The notes under the pieces are model-generated. The model was given only the letters and a program-made list of their open reading frames with translations, was not told the origin of the DNA and searched no databases. A stretch of 64,000 nt of DNA, taken from contig CACNUO010000001.1 of NCBI GenBank assembly GCA_902623585.1, positions 136,314-200,313 of the forward strand, in the 5' to 3' direction. The position numbers and the translations under genes are program-made. Shown here piece after piece: positions 53,216 through 62,769 of this stretch; position 1 is the first letter of the stretch, and the number at the start of each line of letters is the position of its first letter. The DNA comes from an uncultured Alphaproteobacteria bacterium. GTDB lineage: Bacteria > Pseudomonadota > Alphaproteobacteria > HIMB59 > GCA-002718135.

Positions 53216-53560
53216 ATGAATTCTATTGTTCAAAAACCCTGGGGATACTATGAGATTTTAAAATCTGGTAAAAAATTTCTTGTTAAAAAACTTTTTATTA
53301 AACCAGGAGAAATGCTGTCTTTACAAAATCACGAGCATCGTTCTGAGCATTGGCTCGTTGCACAAGGTGAAGTTGAGGTTACTTTAGATAAAAAAACTAT
53401 AAATCTTGTAGAAAATGAAAATATTTTTATTCCTAAAGGCGCCCTTCATAGAATTGCTAATAAAGGTTCTAAAGATTTAATAATCATAGAAATGTGGTAC
53501 GGTGAAATACTCGATGAAAATGATATAAAAAGATATGATGAGAATTATAATATAATCTAA
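53216..53560 (+). CDS. Mannose-6-phosphate isomerase type II cupin
   Basis: KPWGYYE, KPGEMLSLQNHEHRSEHWLVAQGEVEV, IPKGALHRIAN. Confidence 0.88.
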   Translation: MNSIVQKPWGYYEILKSGKKFLVKKLFIKPGEMLSLQNHEHRSEHWLVAQGEVEVTLDKKTINLVENENIFIPKGALHRIANKGSKDLIIIEMWYGEILDENDIKRYDENYNII

Positions 53561-53943
53561 TGTTAATTAATACTCCAATCTCCTTAGGCGAATTAGTAGA
53601 TAAAATATCTATTTTAATGATTAAAAAGAAAAACATCTCTGATTCAATAAAACTTCAACATGTAAATAAAGAATTAGAATTTCTTCAGAAAACATTAAAG
53701 AAATATATTTCTGAAGATGAAATAAATGACTTTCTTCTAAAGCTAGTAAATATAAATTCTAAATTGTGGGATATAGAAGATGATATTAGAGAATGCGAAA
53801 GAAAAAAATTATTTGATCAAACATTTATTGATCTAGCAAGAAGTGTCTATTTTACCAATGATGAAAGAGCAAAAGTAAAAAATTATATTAATAAAACTTT
53901 TGGCTCTGAATTAGTAGAGGTTAAATCTTATGAGGAATATTAA
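53560..53943 (+). CDS. DUF6165-like protein
   Basis: PISLGELVDKISILMIK..., INSKLWDIEDDIR. Confidence 0.65.
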   Translation: MLINTPISLGELVDKISILMIKKKNISDSIKLQHVNKELEFLQKTLKKYISEDEINDFLLKLVNINSKLWDIEDDIRECERKKLFDQTFIDLARSVYFTNDERAKVKNYINKTFGSELVEVKSYEEY

Positions 53944-54981
53944 TTAATACATCCTTGAAACGCTTTTTGAAACAAGGGATACTAATTTTTCTTTGTAAAT
54001 ATTATCTTTAAATATATCAACTGAGTCTATAGCTACATTTGAGAAATGATTTGCTCTTGTAAGAGTATCTTCAATACATTGATATTTATTAATTATTTCT
54101 AATGCCATTTCAAAATCGCCATCATTTTGATTAAGATCAGATATTGTTCTTTCCCAAAATTTTTTTTCTTTATCATTTGATCTTCCGTATGCTAATATTA
54201 TTGGAAGAGTAATTTTACCTTCTTTAAAATCATCACCAGTATTTTTTCCTAATATTTTTTTGTTTGAAGAATAATCAATAGCATCATCAATTAATTGAAA
54301 AGTCATCCCAAAGTTTGTTCCAAATGATTTTAATGCATTAACCTCAGCTTCTGTTCCAAGAGCACTAATTGATCCAACTTCACATGCTGCACTAAATAAA
54401 GAAGCAGTCTTTGCATTTACAACTTCAAAATAAATATTTTCATTTATTTCTAAATTTTTATCATTAGCAAGTTCTAAAACCTCTCCTTCAGAAATTACTA
54501 CACTAGTATCAGCTAAAATTTTTAATGTTTCAGTGTTGCCATATTTTGTCATTAATTGGAAAGCCCTACTGAATAAAAAATCACCAACTAATACACTTGT
54601 TTTATTTTTCCATCTCTCATTTGCTGTAGGTTTTCCTCTTCTTTGTTTACTTTCATCTATTACATCATCATGTAATAGTGTTGCTGTATGAATAAATTCT
54701 ACTGCTGCAGATAGACCGATATGATTCATTTTATTTTCAATTTCACTAGTTCCATTTCTTGTCATATGAAAACTTGAAACAGTTAAAAGAGGTCGTAATC
54801 GCTTTCCCCCTGACAAGATAAGGTATTTTCCAACTTCATGAACTAAAGGTACATTGCTATCTAGTTTATCAAGGATTATAGTATTTACGGATACCAGGTC
54901 TTCTTTGCATAAATCTGTTAATTCTCTGATTTTATCTTCAAATGAAAAATCTTTTTTTCTAAGTGGAAGAACATTATCCAT
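53944..54981 (-). CDS. ispB: Polyprenyl synthetase (octaprenyl/decaprenyl diphosphate synthase type)
   Basis: GGKRLRPLL, LLHDDVIDESKQRRGKPT, LIDDAIDYSS. Confidence 0.93.
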   Translation of the reverse strand: MDNVLPLRKKDFSFEDKIRELTDLCKEDLVSVNTIILDKLDSNVPLVHEVGKYLILSGGKRLRPLLTVSSFHMTRNGTSEIENKMNHIGLSAAVEFIHTATLLHDDVIDESKQRRGKPTANERWKNKTSVLVGDFLFSRAFQLMTKYGNTETLKILADTSVVISEGEVLELANDKNLEINENIYFEVVNAKTASLFSAACEVGSISALGTEAEVNALKSFGTNFGMTFQLIDDAIDYSSNKKILGKNTGDDFKEGKITLPIILAYGRSNDKEKKFWERTISDLNQNDGDFEMALEIINKYQCIEDTLTRANHFSNVAIDSVDIFKDNIYKEKLVSLVSKSVSRMY

Positions 54982-55110
54982 ATTGTTTAACTATTAGAAT
55001 ATTATGTTAATTCATTAACTTAATTGACGCACTTAAACTCAAATTACTAAAATTACAAACAAATGCTACATAACGCTTTAAGAAAAGATTAACATTTGTT
55101 ATTAGATATT

Positions 55111-55926
55111 ATGTTTAAAAGATTATTTTCGAAGAGTACTACAATACCGGTTTTACGTTTATCTGGCATTATATCATCACAGTCGGGCTTAACAGGCTCT
55201 GGTTTAGCAATAAATAATTTAGAAAAGTTAATTGATAAGTTATTTGCTGATAAAAAATCTCCTGTTGTAGGTTTGGTCATTAATTCACCTGGAGGTTCTC
55301 CTACACAATCCTCTTTAATAGCAAAAAGGATCATTGATCTGGCAAAGGAAAAAAACAAAAAAGTATTAGCATTCATTGAAGATGTTGCAGCTTCTGGTGG
55401 TTATTGGTTAGCATGTGCTGCTGATGAAATATATATTGATCAAAACTCTGTTATTGGATCAATAGGTGTTATTTCACCAGGTTTTGGTTTTGTTGATCTT
55501 TTAAAAAAAGTTGGAATAGAAAGAAGAGTGTATACATCTGGAAAAAGTAAAAGTTTTCTTGATCCTTTCAAAGAAGAAAAACAGGAAGACATTGATAGAT
55601 TAAAAAATATTCAAGAACAAATTCATGATAATTTTATTAATTATGTAAAAGATAGAAGAGGTTCAAAACTCGATCAGAATAAATTAGATGATATCTTTTC
55701 TGGTTTATTTTGGGTTGGTAATAAAGCTATCGATTTAGGTTTAGCAGATGGTATTGGTGCAATAAAACCAATTTTAGAAAAGAAGTTTGGAAAAAAAATT
55801 AAAATTAAAATAATCAGTCAAAAAAAATCATTTTTACAACGTAGGTTTTCTTCTTCAATATTTAATTCTGATGAAATTTTAAATAAAATTGAAGAACGAA
55901 TTATGTTTTCTAGGTTTGGTTTGTAA
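55111..55926 (+). CDS. sppA: S49 family signal peptide peptidase SppA-like (ORF track start 55096)
   Basis: INSPGGSPTQSSLIAKRI, VAASGGYWLACAADEIY, SVIGSIGVI. Confidence 0.92.
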   Translation: MFKRLFSKSTTIPVLRLSGIISSQSGLTGSGLAINNLEKLIDKLFADKKSPVVGLVINSPGGSPTQSSLIAKRIIDLAKEKNKKVLAFIEDVAASGGYWLACAADEIYIDQNSVIGSIGVISPGFGFVDLLKKVGIERRVYTSGKSKSFLDPFKEEKQEDIDRLKNIQEQIHDNFINYVKDRRGSKLDQNKLDDIFSGLFWVGNKAIDLGLADGIGAIKPILEKKFGKKIKIKIISQKKSFLQRRFSSSIFNSDEILNKIEERIMFSRFGL

Positions 55927-56087
55927 TGAAATTTCTAGTTTTATTTGTAATTTTAGCTTCTATTTTATTAATTTTAAGATTTAAGAAAAAAAAACAAGAC
56001 AAATTCACTAATAATAAAGTAAATAATGACTCAGTAATCGATTTAGAGAAAGATCCAAGAACGAAAGAATATAAACCAAAAGATTAA
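55926..56087 (+). CDS. Small single-TM protein, 53 aa, [53 protein letters not shown]
   Basis: TAATG-coupled to sppA stop; fills the sppA-glyRS gap; missing from ORF track because it is short. Confidence 0.7.
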   Translation: MKFLVLFVILASILLILRFKKKKQDKFTNNKVNNDSVIDLEKDPRTKEYKPKD

Positions 56088-56094
56088 GAGTTAT

Positions 56095-57456
56095 ATGACT
56101 GCACAAACAATGGAAGAGTTAGTTTCTCTTTGTAAAAGAAGAGGTTTTCTATTTCAATCAAATGACATCTATGGCGGTATTAAGGGGTTATATGATTATG
56201 GACCAATGGGAGTCGAGTTCAAAAATAATCTTAAACAAGCTTGGTGGAAATCAATGGTATATGAACGAGATGATACCGAAGGTTTGGATGCCTCAATTTT
56301 AAGTTCTCCAGTAGTTCTAAAACATTCAGGCCATGAAGATACTTTTACCGATCCTCTCGTTGATTGTCGGGCATGTAAGTCAAGGTGGAGAGCAGATCAA
56401 TTATTTGAAAATAATAAATGCCCAAATTGTAAATCGGAAGATCTTACTGAGCCAAGACCTTTTAATTTAATGTTTAAAACTGCAATTGGACCAGTAGATG
56501 ATGGTTCGTCATTCGCATATTTAAGACCAGAAACATGTCAGCAAATTTTTACTAATTTTAAAAATATATTAGATTCAACTTCTAGAACTATTCCTTTTGG
56601 TATCGCACAAATGGGAAAAGCATTTAGAAATGAAATAACACCTCGTAATTTTATTTTTAGAGTTAGAGAGTTTGAACAAATGGAATTAGAGTTTTTTGTT
56701 AAACCAGGTACTGATGATGAATGGCATGAATATTGGATAAATAAGAGAATAGAATGGTGGGTTAATCAAGGCATAAAAAAAGAAAATTTAAAAAAAATTG
56801 AAGTAGAAAAAAATGAACTAGCTCACTACTCAAAAAGAACCGTTGATATCAATTATGTGTTTCCTCACGGTGAAGAGGAACTAGAAGGGGTAGCCAACAG
56901 AACTGACTTTGACTTAGGTTCTCATACTAAAAATCAATATGATTTTAAAATTACATCAGAAGTTATGAAAAACTCCTCTTCAACTACAAAACTAGCTGTT
57001 CAAGATTTAGAAGAAAAAAATTGGTATATTCCTTACGTAATTGAGCCATCAGCTGGTGTTGATAGGGGAGTTCTTGCTTTGTTAAATGAAGCTTATCGTG
57101 AAGAAAATGTAGATAAAGATAATAAAAGAATTCTTTTATCTCTAAAACCTCATCTTTCACCTATTAAAGCCGCAGTTATTCCTCTCAAAAAGAATAATGA
57201 GGAATTAGTTAATTTATCTAAAGAAATAAAATCTAATCTACAGAAATTGGGATTAGGTAGAGTTGTTTTAGAAAATTCAGGAAACATTGGTAAGAATTAT
57301 AGAAGACATGATGAAATAGGAACACCAATTTGTTTAACTGTAGATTTTGAAACTCTAGAAGATAAAAGTGTTACTGTTAGGGATAGAGATACTATGAAAC
57401 AGGAGAGAGTTTCTATCGAAAATTTATCTGAATATTACAAAAAATATTTTAATTAA
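56095..57456 (+). CDS. glyQS: Glycyl-tRNA synthetase, single-chain (alpha2) type
   Basis: [28 protein letters not shown], Cys4 zinc-like CRACKSRW...[16 protein letters not shown]. Confidence 0.92.
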   Translation: MTAQTMEELVSLCKRRGFLFQSNDIYGGIKGLYDYGPMGVEFKNNLKQAWWKSMVYERDDTEGLDASILSSPVVLKHSGHEDTFTDPLVDCRACKSRWRADQLFENNKCPNCKSEDLTEPRPFNLMFKTAIGPVDDGSSFAYLRPETCQQIFTNFKNILDSTSRTIPFGIAQMGKAFRNEITPRNFIFRVREFEQMELEFFVKPGTDDEWHEYWINKRIEWWVNQGIKKENLKKIEVEKNELAHYSKRTVDINYVFPHGEEELEGVANRTDFDLGSHTKNQYDFKITSEVMKNSSSTTKLAVQDLEEKNWYIPYVIEPSAGVDRGVLALLNEAYREENVDKDNKRILLSLKPHLSPIKAAVIPLKKNNEELVNLSKEIKSNLQKLGLGRVVLENSGNIGKNYRRHDEIGTPICLTVDFETLEDKSVTVRDRDTMKQERVSIENLSEYYKKYFN

Positions 57457-57465
57457 TATAATTGT

Positions 57466-58614
57466 ATGAAAAAAGTTAGTGATATTCATGCTATAAAAAT
57501 TATTTTTTTTATAACTGCTTGTTATGTAGGTTTATGGGCTATTAGGATCCCTACCATAAAGGATCAACTTCAAACTGATTATGTTGGTGTTGGTTATATT
57601 ATGTTATCATTTGCAATTGGTTCAATTGTTGCAATGATTTTTGCAAATGCTCTTATTCTGAAAACTTCTACAAAATCTATTTTAACATGCACCTTAATTG
57701 CTGAAGGTTGTTTGTGGTTGCCAGTACCTTTCATTCAAGAGCTATGGCTTTTTATGGTTTTCTCATTTGTTTTTGGTATGAGTTATGGTGCATTCGAAAT
57801 AGCATGCAATGTTTATGCATCAAATTTAGAAGTTAGAGAAAAAAAATCAATGATGTCAGGCTTTCATGCATTTTGGAGTCTTGGAGTTTTATTTGGATCT
57901 CTAATTACAAGCTTTTTACTAGAGTGGAATTATTCTTTTATTTTTAATATACTTTTGTATGTCATCATTCTTCTTCCTTTGAGTTTGTATTTTGTACTTT
58001 GTTTAGAGTCACGAGTTGAAACAAAATCAGAAGACTCCAGTAAAAAAAATATATTTTTTATTTGGCCCTTATTGATTTTTTTATTAGCATTAATTGCAAT
58101 GGCAAATGCTTTAACGGAAGGAAGTGTTGATGCATGGGGAGCTCTCTATATGAGAGATTTTATTCAAGTTGATGGTTTCTATATCGGCTTAGCAACTCTA
58201 AGTTTTAATATTTTTATGGTTATCGGAAGATTTAGTGGTGATTGGGTAAGAGATAAAATTGGAGTTTTTCTTTTGATTTTCTTTTTATTTTTATCGACGA
58301 TTATAAGTTTAATAATTTTATCTAATTTCAGCAGCATTTATGCAGCTATTATTGGTTTTTCATTATTAGGTATCGGAGCATCCTCAATTGTTCCTATCGC
58401 ATATAGTTTAGCTGGAAAAATTGAGGGAATTGACAGTGGAGTAGGCATAACAATAATTTCAATTGCAGTTTATGGAACATTTATAGGGGCTCCAGCATCA
58501 TTAGGATTTATAGCAAACAACTATGGAATTAATAATATATTTATTCCAATGCTAATAATTTTTATGATTTTAATAATTCCTGTAAGTTTTTATAGAAAAA
58601 AATTTTCAGTTTAA
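57466..58614 (+). CDS. MFS transporter
   Basis: 12-TM pattern, GMSYGAFEIACNVYASNLE, GFHAFWSLGVLFGS. Confidence 0.88.
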   Translation: MKKVSDIHAIKIIFFITACYVGLWAIRIPTIKDQLQTDYVGVGYIMLSFAIGSIVAMIFANALILKTSTKSILTCTLIAEGCLWLPVPFIQELWLFMVFSFVFGMSYGAFEIACNVYASNLEVREKKSMMSGFHAFWSLGVLFGSLITSFLLEWNYSFIFNILLYVIILLPLSLYFVLCLESRVETKSEDSSKKNIFFIWPLLIFLLALIAMANALTEGSVDAWGALYMRDFIQVDGFYIGLATLSFNIFMVIGRFSGDWVRDKIGVFLLIFFLFLSTIISLIILSNFSSIYAAIIGFSLLGIGASSIVPIAYSLAGKIEGIDSGVGITIISIAVYGTFIGAPASLGFIANNYGINNIFIPMLIIFMILIIPVSFYRKKFSV

Positions 58615-59436
58615 AAAATCAAAGGATAATGAATCATTAATTACTAAATTTTGATTTTTATTTTTTATTTCATTAACAAAATTAATATTTAATGCTGCAA
58701 AAATATTTGAATTTGCTTTTGATACAATTGTACCTATTTTTTTATTATCTACTATCAACTCATCTCCCTCTAGCACATCTCCACTTTTTATTTTTAAAGC
58801 GTAAAGTTTTTTCTTGAGTAATCCACGGTATTTCATCCTTGCAGTAATTTCTTGACCCACATAGCATCCTTTATCCCAATCAATAGCATTTAAATTATCA
58901 AAATTATTTTCTAATAATAAAGATTTATTTTCTAAAATATCAAATGGTGAATAGGGTGTTGTATGATTAATTAAAATTTCATGATATTCTGTTTCATTAA
59001 TTTCTTTCAATCTCTCTTTTTCAATTAAAATTTTTTTATTCGTTATAAGTTTTTTACCTAAGTTGATATTTCTAGGATCATTTAAATAAACATTATAATC
59101 ACCCTTATAATCTATATTAAATAATGAATAAGAATTAAGATTATTAATTTCTTTAATTTCTAAATCAGAGCGAAGTTTATAAATTTTTAATCGTCCTATT
59201 AAATTACTATAAAATTTATCATTAGTTTCAAAAATATAGTTTCCATTGATATTGAATATAAAAAAATCAGCTAAAAATTTACCTTGAGGTGTTAATAGAC
59301 ATGAATAAATAATTGATCCATCGTTACATTTTTCAATGTCATTAGTAATTAAATTTTGAATAAATGATTTACTATCTTTTCCAGAAATCTCAAAAAATCT
59401 TGAATTCAGATGATGAAAAAAGTATTTATCTTTCAT
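58606..59436 (-). CDS. ygfZ: YgfZ/GcvT-domain tRNA-modifying/Fe-S protein
   Basis: DWDKGCYVGQEITARMKYRG signature. Confidence 0.92.
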   Translation of the reverse strand: MKDKYFFHHLNSRFFEISGKDSKSFIQNLITNDIEKCNDGSIIYSCLLTPQGKFLADFFIFNINGNYIFETNDKFYSNLIGRLKIYKLRSDLEIKEINNLNSYSLFNIDYKGDYNVYLNDPRNINLGKKLITNKKILIEKERLKEINETEYHEILINHTTPYSPFDILENKSLLLENNFDNLNAIDWDKGCYVGQEITARMKYRGLLKKKLYALKIKSGDVLEGDELIVDNKKIGTIVSKANSNIFAALNINFVNEIKNKNQNLVINDSLSFDFLN

Positions 59437-59481
59437 AATTATCTAAATATATATTGAATATGTTAAAAGTGTAATATTTCT

Positions 59482-60405
59482 GTGAAAATTCTAGTTATTT
59501 CGTCAAATCTTATTGGAGATACAATTCTATCAACTGGAGTAATAAATTATTTTAGTAATAAATATCCTGAAACTAAATTTACATTTGTAATTGGTCCATC
59601 TGCTAAATCAATTTTCAAAAACTTTAAATCTGTAGAAACCATAATCACTGTTTCAAAAAAAAAATACAATATGCATTGGTTAGATATAATTTCTAATTGT
59701 TATGGAAAGAAGTGGGATATAATTATTGATTTTAGAAGTTCATTATTATCATATTTTTTAAAACATAAGCAAAAATTTATTTTTAAAAAAAAATCTAATC
59801 TCAATCATGTTCAGCAATTATCTAATTACTTTAAATTTGATTGTTCAGATTTGTTCATTGAGACAAATACAGAAGAAGAAGAAATAGCTACAAAACATTT
59901 GTCCGATGAATTTAAATATTTTGTTATATTTCCAGGTGGAAATTGGAAACCAAAAATTTGGAGTATTAAAAATTATAATTCACTATTAATCAAAATTTTA
60001 TCTCAAAATAAAAATATTAAATTTATTTTAGTTGGTTCAAAGTCAGAAGAAGAAATTTATTTAAATGAATTAACAAAAAATATTGATAGTAAAAATATAA
60101 TTAATTTATTTGGTGCATCATTGACTCAAACTGCTGCTTATATGAAGAAATCAAAATTATTTATTGGAAATGATTCAGGATTATCACATATGGCTTCAGC
60201 CACAAAATTAAAGTCTATAGTATTATTTGGCCCAACAAATGATATGATTTATGGTCCATTTATGCAAGACTCACAAGTTATAAGAACAAATGAAAGCTAT
60301 GACTATTTTAAAAGTATAAATATTGATAAAACAAAGTCCTATATGGACTCTATAAGCGTAGAAAAGATTTATTTTACATTACAAAAAAATAATTATTGTG
60401 AATAA
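59482..60405 (+). CDS. Glycosyltransferase family 9 (heptosyltransferase-like); GTG start
   Basis: ILVISSNLIGDTILSTGVINYF, FIGNDSGLSHMASAT. Confidence 0.88.
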   Translation: MKILVISSNLIGDTILSTGVINYFSNKYPETKFTFVIGPSAKSIFKNFKSVETIITVSKKKYNMHWLDIISNCYGKKWDIIIDFRSSLLSYFLKHKQKFIFKKKSNLNHVQQLSNYFKFDCSDLFIETNTEEEEIATKHLSDEFKYFVIFPGGNWKPKIWSIKNYNSLLIKILSQNKNIKFILVGSKSEEEIYLNELTKNIDSKNIINLFGASLTQTAAYMKKSKLFIGNDSGLSHMASATKLKSIVLFGPTNDMIYGPFMQDSQVIRTNESYDYFKSINIDKTKSYMDSISVEKIYFTLQKNNYCE

Positions 60406-61432
60406 AAATATTGAAATAATTCAGCCTGATGATTGGCATGTACATTTTAGAGAAGGCGACATGTTAGAAATGGTTACTAATTTTTCCTCAAGAATAAATA
60501 ATAGATGTGTGGCAATGCCAAATACAGAAATTCCCATAACAGATACTAATAAAGCCTCTGCTTATAAAGAGCTTTTAAATAAAGCATCTAGTAATAATTT
60601 TGAACCACTTATACCTTGTTATTTAAATGAAAATTTAGATTTAGACGATTTTAGAAAAGGTATGCAAAATAAAGTTTTCTTTGGGTCTAAACTTTATCCT
60701 TCAAATGCAACTACAAACTCAAGTCATGGAGTGAGTGACATTTCAAAAATCTTTAAATTTTTAGAGATTTTAGAAGAAGAAAAAAGTCCATTACTAATAC
60801 ACGGTGAAAAAGTTGCTGAGAATATTGATATTTTTGATAGAGAAAAATATTTTATAGATGATGAATTAAGCATTATTAGAAAAAAATTTCCCCTTTTAAA
60901 AATCACACTTGAACATGTATCAACTTCATATGGAGTTAATTATGTAAAAGAAAATGAAAATATTGCAGGAACAATTACACCTCACCACATGCTTTTAACA
61001 AAAAAAGATGTATTTCATGATGAATCTATTAATCCCCACCATTTTTGTATGCCAGTTGTTAAAAACGAAACAGATTTAATAGAACTAAGAAAAGCTGCAT
61101 GTCACAATAATTCTAAATTTTTTTTAGGTACTGATTCAGCTCCACATCCAATTCAAGAAAAAAAACCAGATATGTCATCTAAGCCAGGAATATTTTCATC
61201 TCCTTGCTCAATAGAACTATATGCAGAAATTTTTGACCAAGAAAATGCAATTGATAAGTTAGAGATATTTTGTTCAATCAATGGTGCAAAACATTATAGT
61301 TTTCCAATTAATAATAAAAAAATTAAATTAGAAAAAAAAGAATGGATTATGTCAGAATTATCTAGTTATAATGATATTCAGGTTAAGAATTTTTATGCTA
61401 ATAAAAAAATTAATTGGAAAGTAGTTCATTAA
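60398..61432 (+). CDS. pyrC: Dihydroorotase (PyrC, homodimeric type)
   Basis: PDDWHVHFREGDM, AMPNTEIPIT, FLGTDSAPHP. Confidence 0.95.
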   Translation: MNKNIEIIQPDDWHVHFREGDMLEMVTNFSSRINNRCVAMPNTEIPITDTNKASAYKELLNKASSNNFEPLIPCYLNENLDLDDFRKGMQNKVFFGSKLYPSNATTNSSHGVSDISKIFKFLEILEEEKSPLLIHGEKVAENIDIFDREKYFIDDELSIIRKKFPLLKITLEHVSTSYGVNYVKENENIAGTITPHHMLLTKKDVFHDESINPHHFCMPVVKNETDLIELRKAACHNNSKFFLGTDSAPHPIQEKKPDMSSKPGIFSSPCSIELYAEIFDQENAIDKLEIFCSINGAKHYSFPINNKKIKLEKKEWIMSELSSYNDIQVKNFYANKKINWKVVH

Positions 61433-61449
61433 TCTTTATATAAAAATTA

Positions 61450-61806
61450 ATGTCATTAGGAACAAAAATCTATACTTGGCTTAAGGGAAATTTAGTTGGT
61501 AGTGATGATTTAGGGAATAAATATTACTCTAACTCTAAAGATTTTAAAGATTTAAAAGCAAAAAGATGGGTAATTTTTAATGGTGAAATAGAAGCATCAA
61601 AGATACCGCCGCACTGGCATGCTTGGCTTCACAAATCTATTGAAAACCCTCCAATTGACTATTCACATAAATACAAATGGCAAAAAAATCATAAACCAAA
61701 TATGACTGGTACTAGTGATGCATATTTCCCATCATCTCATCCTCTTTCAAAAAATTATGACCCAGAAAAAAAAGAAGAAGAATATAAATCTTGGACTCCT
61801 AATTAG
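61450..61806 (+). CDS. NADH:ubiquinone oxidoreductase 17.2 kDa-like subunit (NDUFA12)
   Basis: GSDDLGNKYY, KRWVIFNGEIEASKIPPHWHAWLH. Confidence 0.93.
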   Translation: MSLGTKIYTWLKGNLVGSDDLGNKYYSNSKDFKDLKAKRWVIFNGEIEASKIPPHWHAWLHKSIENPPIDYSHKYKWQKNHKPNMTGTSDAYFPSSHPLSKNYDPEKKEEEYKSWTPN

Positions 61807-62161
61807 AGTAACATTTTTTTTTCTCCTACCGTTAACTGTTTCTGCTGAGACTATTGAAAAAAAGTATGCCTCGTTCAAGTTATTAAACAAGACTACTAAT
61901 AAAGTTTCTACTAAGAATATTTTGGTAAGTTCGAAAATATCATGGGAAACTTTAAATATTGAAGTTTTGTATTGCGGTAGCACTCCTCCAACTGAAATTC
62001 CTGAAAATTATGTTTTGATAGATGTCTATGATACTATCAATAATGAAAATACTAATATTTATAAAGGCTGGATGATTTCTTCTTCCCCCGATGTTACTCC
62101 GTTAGAAAATCCTATTTATGATCTTTGGTTAGTTGATTGTAGTAACGATAAGACTTCTTGA
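61757..62161 (+). CDS. DUF2155 domain secreted protein, start overlapping NDUFA12 gene by about 50 bp
   Basis: ATG at 61757 in ORF 61715..62161; hydrophobic leader, NKTTNKVSTKNI...DLWLVDC pattern. Confidence 0.75.
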   Translation: MTQKKKKKNINLGLLIRVTFFFLLPLTVSAETIEKKYASFKLLNKTTNKVSTKNILVSSKISWETLNIEVLYCGSTPPTEIPENYVLIDVYDTINNENTNIYKGWMISSSPDVTPLENPIYDLWLVDCSNDKTS

Positions 62162-62769
62162 AAATTAATAACTTCCTTGAAACAACATTCAATCTCTAAA
62201 CTTTCTTTTAGTTTTTTTTCATAAATTTCAGTTTCTATCTCATACGCTCCAAACTGAACTAAATGAGGATTGAAAAACTGTGAATCTAAAATGGAAAAAT
62301 TATTTTTTTTCAATATTGCCAATAAATAAAGTAGACAAAACTTACTTGTATTGGTCTTTAAACTAAACATACTTTCACCAAAAAAACATGATCCTATATG
62401 TAAACCGTATAAACCACCAATTAGATTATTATCTTCATAACATTCTACACTGTGACATTTTCCTATTTTGTATAATTCAATATATGTATCTAAAATAATT
62501 TCATTAATCCAAGTATCTTGATTTTTTCTTTTAATATTTTTGCATAACTCTATAACTTTTGCAAAATTTTGATCAATTTTAAAATTATATTTTGTTTTTT
62601 TAAACTCACTAAAAAGTTTCTTTGGATAATGAAAATTTGAAATTGGAATGATAAATCTTAATATGGGTTTATAAAATTTTATTTCTTCAGAGTACTTACT
62701 ATCAGCCATTGGAAAGTAAGCTTTTTTATAAAGTTCTATTAAGCTGTTTAAATCAATTATTTTATTCAA
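62116..62769 (-). CDS. aat: Leucyl/phenylalanyl-tRNA--protein transferase
   Basis: AYFPMADS, GGLYGLHIGSCFFGESMFS, DSQFFNPHLVQFGA. Confidence 0.94.
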   Translation of the reverse strand: MNKIIDLNSLIELYKKAYFPMADSKYSEEIKFYKPILRFIIPISNFHYPKKLFSEFKKTKYNFKIDQNFAKVIELCKNIKRKNQDTWINEIILDTYIELYKIGKCHSVECYEDNNLIGGLYGLHIGSCFFGESMFSLKTNTSKFCLLYLLAILKKNNFSILDSQFFNPHLVQFGAYEIETEIYEKKLKESLEIECCFKEVINFQEVLSLLQSTNQRS

